From Balneolaceae bacterium (lineage in GTDB: Bacteria; Bacteroidota; Rhodothermia; Balneolales; Balneolaceae), in NCBI GenBank assembly GCA_007134665.1, contig SLKH01000060.1:1-7185 (forward strand): a DNA stretch of 7,185 nucleotides. Reading direction: 5' to 3'. The notes below the pieces were generated by a model that did no database searches, was not told the origin of the DNA, and saw only the letters and a program-made list of their open reading frames with translations. Shown piece by piece: positions 5,945-7,185 of this stretch; the first letter of the stretch is position 1, and the number at the start of each line of letters is the position of its first letter. The position numbers and the translations under genes are program-made.

Positions 5945-5981
5945 TTGAACATAAGCGGAAACACTTGACCATAAGCTGGAA
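5945..5981 (+). repeat. Two tandem 16-17-nt direct repeats in the DUF3565 leader
   Basis: TTGAACATAAGCGGAA (5945-5960) and TTGACCATAAGCTGGAA (5965-5981) differ by one substitution and one inserted base and start exactly 20 nt apart, close to two helical turns. They end just before the GGAGGGG ribosome site (5983-5989). The arrangement suits a protein binding DNA on one face, or an RNA-level element around the ribosome site; a recent local duplication is the neutral alternative. Confidence 0.5.
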
Positions 5982-5997
5982 TGGAGGGGACTTCTGA

Positions 5998-6195
5998 ATG
6001 AAACAACCCATAACCGGCTTTCATAAAGATGAGCACGGTGACTGGGTAGCCGACCTTAAATGCGGCCACACACAGCATGTGCGTCATGACCCGCCCTGGC
6101 AGCTGCGTCCTTGGGTAGTTACGGAAAAAGGACGTAAGTCAAAACTGGGTATGAAGCTCAACTGTAAAGAGTGTAAACACCCGGAAAACATTTAA
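5998..6195 (+). CDS. DUF3565 family protein, possible zinc-binding
   Basis: A 65-residue cytoplasmic protein of the DUF3565 family, of unknown function. Family hallmarks are visible: GFHKDEHGDWVADLKCGHTQ at the start, HVRHDPPW, RPWV (37-40) and a C-terminal CxxC. The candidate metal ligands C22, H24, H27, H30, C56, C59 and H61 suggest a small zinc or iron site; this is inference from residue spacing. The start is firm: GGAGGGG (5983-5989), the best Shine-Dalgarno in the window, lies 8 nt before the ATG. It is a single-gene unit whose promoter region carries the same 31-nt element as the RIC operon, the only clue to its role: a partner in nitrosative or iron-sulfur stress defence. It converges with the cupin gene, with 98 bp between their stops. 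Confidence 0.85.
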   Translation: MKQPITGFHKDEHGDWVADLKCGHTQHVRHDPPWQLRPWVVTEKGRKSKLGMKLNCKECKHPENI

Positions 6196-6243
6196 CTTTT
6201 TACGCTAAATTATGGCAAACCTTGTTATAGTCAATAAAATTTC

Positions 6244-6257
6244 TTGATGCATATCAA
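6244..6257. promoter_or_regulatory. Perfect FNR/DNR-type palindrome in a convergent spacer
   Basis: TTGAT-GCAT-ATCAA matches the consensus of FNR, DNR and NnrR-like regulators in all ten defined positions. It lies downstream of both flanking genes, an odd place for an activator site. On the plus strand a TATAAT occurs at 6287-6292, giving a site centre near -48.5, not the classical -41.5. With this base composition, a perfect match somewhere in 7 kb by chance is roughly a 2 percent event by rough estimate. Confidence 0.4.
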
Positions 6258-6272
6258 TGAGCTCTCAATGAG
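6254..6272. repeat. Two 8-bp direct repeats with 11-bp spacing
   Basis: TCAATGAG occurs at 6254-6261 and 6265-6272, one helical turn apart, overlapping the right arm of the FNR-type palindrome. It may be part of the same regulatory site or a small local duplication. Confidence 0.35.
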
Positions 6273-6293
6273 TGGTAATTATCACGTATAATT

Positions 6294-6851
6294 TTACTTC
6301 TCAATATGCAACGAAGTGATGTTACTCGTTTTCTTTAAAAGTACCGCCAGCCTTGCCATCACCCCCACAATTACCCGTTTCACAGGGGCTGGAAGCCTGG
6401 GGAAATCATGCTCATCCACAACCTGGTTCAGGATATAGCAAATCTCCAGCAGCGGTGCATCTTTCCAGCGACTGCCGTTACGAATTGCAGAGGTAGCCGC
6501 TTCCATCATGTACCACTGGAAGTTCAGCGCCGGCTCTATTCTGATTTTCAGATTGAGCGGCTCATCCAAGCTGGCATTCGAAAATGAATGGACTTGGCCC
6601 GGTTCAATTACTATGGTTTCACCGGTCTGAAGCTCCTTCTCTTCACCGTTTACAACTGCCTTCATCTGTCCGCCGGTCACGTGAAAGGTCTCTGTTTGCA
6701 GCGGATGGATGTGGGGATCCGGGCCATTTTTGCCCGGTGCGATGGTACATTCAAAATCTACGTGAGGTGCTGAAGAAGATTCGTCATATCCTGCAACCTT
6801 CCAAGGCTTAAAACCCTTTGACGGGGTTGCTCCAATTAGTAGAATAGCCAC
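6294..6851 (-). CDS. Cupin domain protein
   Basis: A 185-residue single-domain cupin; substrate unknown. Cupin motif 1 is complete: PGKNGPDPHIHPLQTETF, with metal ligands H47, H49 and E54, and GG at 60-61. Motif 2 is PGQVHSFSN, with H88 and N92. The rest matches the bacterial group reading HIHPxQxExFxVxxG, then a PALNFQWY segment and a C-terminal helical region of about 65 residues (MEAATSAIRNG to the end), so metal binding is likely while catalysis is uncertain. The start is a GTG at 6851, with no Shine-Dalgarno. The frame stays open upstream for about 44 codons without an ATG (stop near 6986), and M63 is far too late, so the N-terminus is uncertain. It is divergent from the small protein at 7020 and convergent with DUF3565. 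Confidence 0.87.
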   Translation of the reverse strand: MAILLIGATPSKGFKPWKVAGYDESSSAPHVDFECTIAPGKNGPDPHIHPLQTETFHVTGGQMKAVVNGEEKELQTGETIVIEPGQVHSFSNASLDEPLNLKIRIEPALNFQWYMMEAATSAIRNGSRWKDAPLLEICYILNQVVDEHDFPRLPAPVKRVIVGVMARLAVLLKKTSNITSLHIEK

Positions 6852-7019
6852 AAAAAAAAGATCAAACTGTTCGTCAATTAAATCGGTGCGGACGAGCTGA
6901 TGGTTTCTACTTATATTTATGATTACGAGAAGAGAATTAATTCTTACGAACTGCTTGCAGATGTAATGAGTGATTGATTTTATTCAGAATCAGAGCGTAT
7001 CTAAACCAAATCATAATTT
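6852..7019. other. Divergent spacer between the cupin gene and the small right-edge gene
   Basis: This 168-bp spacer must hold both promoters unless the cupin starts further upstream. It contains the 12-bp perfect palindrome AGAATTAATTCT (6933-6944), which is about as likely as not to occur by chance somewhere in a window this size. No clear promoter hexamers were seen. Confidence 0.35.
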
Positions 7020-7185
7020 ATGGATGACGAGAAAATAGAAATTGCAGAAATAGTCAGATCCAAATGTATTGAAGCAGCAAGAGAGGGATTCAGGGATGCT
7101 TCTATCAGCGGCCTTTGCATCGATGGTGCAATAGAGGCGGCAATCAGTGCAATTCAATCGCTGGATTTGGCTAAAATTACCGAGA
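7020..7185 (+). CDS. Small conserved protein, 3' end cut by the window
   Basis: The frame opens at ATG 7020 and runs without a stop to the window end (55 codons, incomplete). The sequence reads as one acidic helical segment, with the recognisable signature ACIEAA-type (here SKCIEAAREGFRDAS) and SGLCIDGAIEAAISAIQSLD. This matches a small bacterial family of about 60-75 residues, often labelled acetyltransferase in databases although it has no acetyltransferase fold; I recall the signature, not a function. The two cysteines C16 and C33 belong to that pattern. No Shine-Dalgarno is visible. It is divergent from the cupin gene. Confidence 0.75.
   Translation, partial: MDDEKIEIAEIVRSKCIEAAREGFRDASISGLCIDGAIEAAISAIQSLDLAKITE

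Larger units (their letters stand above)
5623..5997. other. 375-bp non-coding region between NDH-2 and DUF3565 genes
   Basis: This divergent spacer is rich in signals: a CGGT/ACCG pair with a 10-nt gap (5692-5709), a plus-strand hairpin with nine T (5738-5776), copy 2 of the shared element (5862-5892), a perfect hairpin (5908-5929), two 16-17-nt direct repeats (5945-5981) and a strong Shine-Dalgarno (5983-5989). Two short plus-strand frames, 13 codons from 5648 and 48 codons from 5722, lack ribosome sites and family resemblance and are treated as noise. Confidence 0.6.

Noticed and set aside
6277..6293. AATTAT-CACGT-ATAATT hairpin as a terminator between DUF3565 and cupin genes
   Set aside because: The stem is almost wholly A-T and no T-run follows on either strand.
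6933..6944. 12-bp perfect palindrome AGAATTAATTCT as an operator
   Set aside because: One or two perfect 12-bp palindromes are expected by chance in a window this long, and nothing else supports it.
6852..6983. Cupin gene extended upstream through the open frame
   Set aside because: About 44 open codons contain no ATG, and the translation does not resemble cupin N-termini; the family length is already satisfied from GTG 6851.

Overview
The window looks like chromosomal DNA from a moderately AT-rich free-living bacterium. The Bacteroidota/Balneolota assemblage is my best guess, from weak Shine-Dalgarno signals, a group III truncated haemoglobin and a type 2 NADH dehydrogenase. That placement is inference; there is no rRNA or lineage marker here. 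No insertion sequence, CRISPR array, tRNA or rRNA was seen.

Left part (1-1769): a plus-strand terminator from a gene outside the window (57-97) faces gdhA, a complete NADP-type glutamate dehydrogenase on the minus strand with an extra N-terminal tail of about 28 residues. Middle part (1770-3919): a minus-strand two-gene operon encodes a divergent iron-sulfur repair (RIC/YtfE/ScdA-like) protein, followed 9 nt later by a SufR-like winged-helix regulator with a C-terminal cysteine cluster. Divergent from it, across about 330 bp of non-coding DNA, is a group III truncated haemoglobin. Next (3932-5622), on the minus strand, are a small exported protein of unknown function and a type 2 NADH dehydrogenase. 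Right part (5623-7185): a 375-bp non-coding segment leads into a plus-strand DUF3565 protein with clustered Cys/His residues. A convergent minus-strand cupin protein follows, then the start of a small plus-strand protein cut off by the window edge.

The strongest unexplained signal is a 31-nt element (28/31 identical) found twice, in the same orientation relative to its downstream gene: upstream of the RIC-regulator operon (3299-3269, minus strand) and upstream of the DUF3565 gene (5862-5892, plus strand). Each copy holds a CGGT/ACCG palindrome directly before a TATAAT-like hexamer, as expected of an operator inside a core promoter. My reading is that RIC, the SufR-like protein, DUF3565 and perhaps the haemoglobin form a small regulon for nitrosative or iron-sulfur stress, with the SufR-like protein as candidate regulator. 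The second notable point is that the RIC protein lacks the family's Cys-Cys pair and one of the usual di-iron histidines, so it may not do the canonical job.
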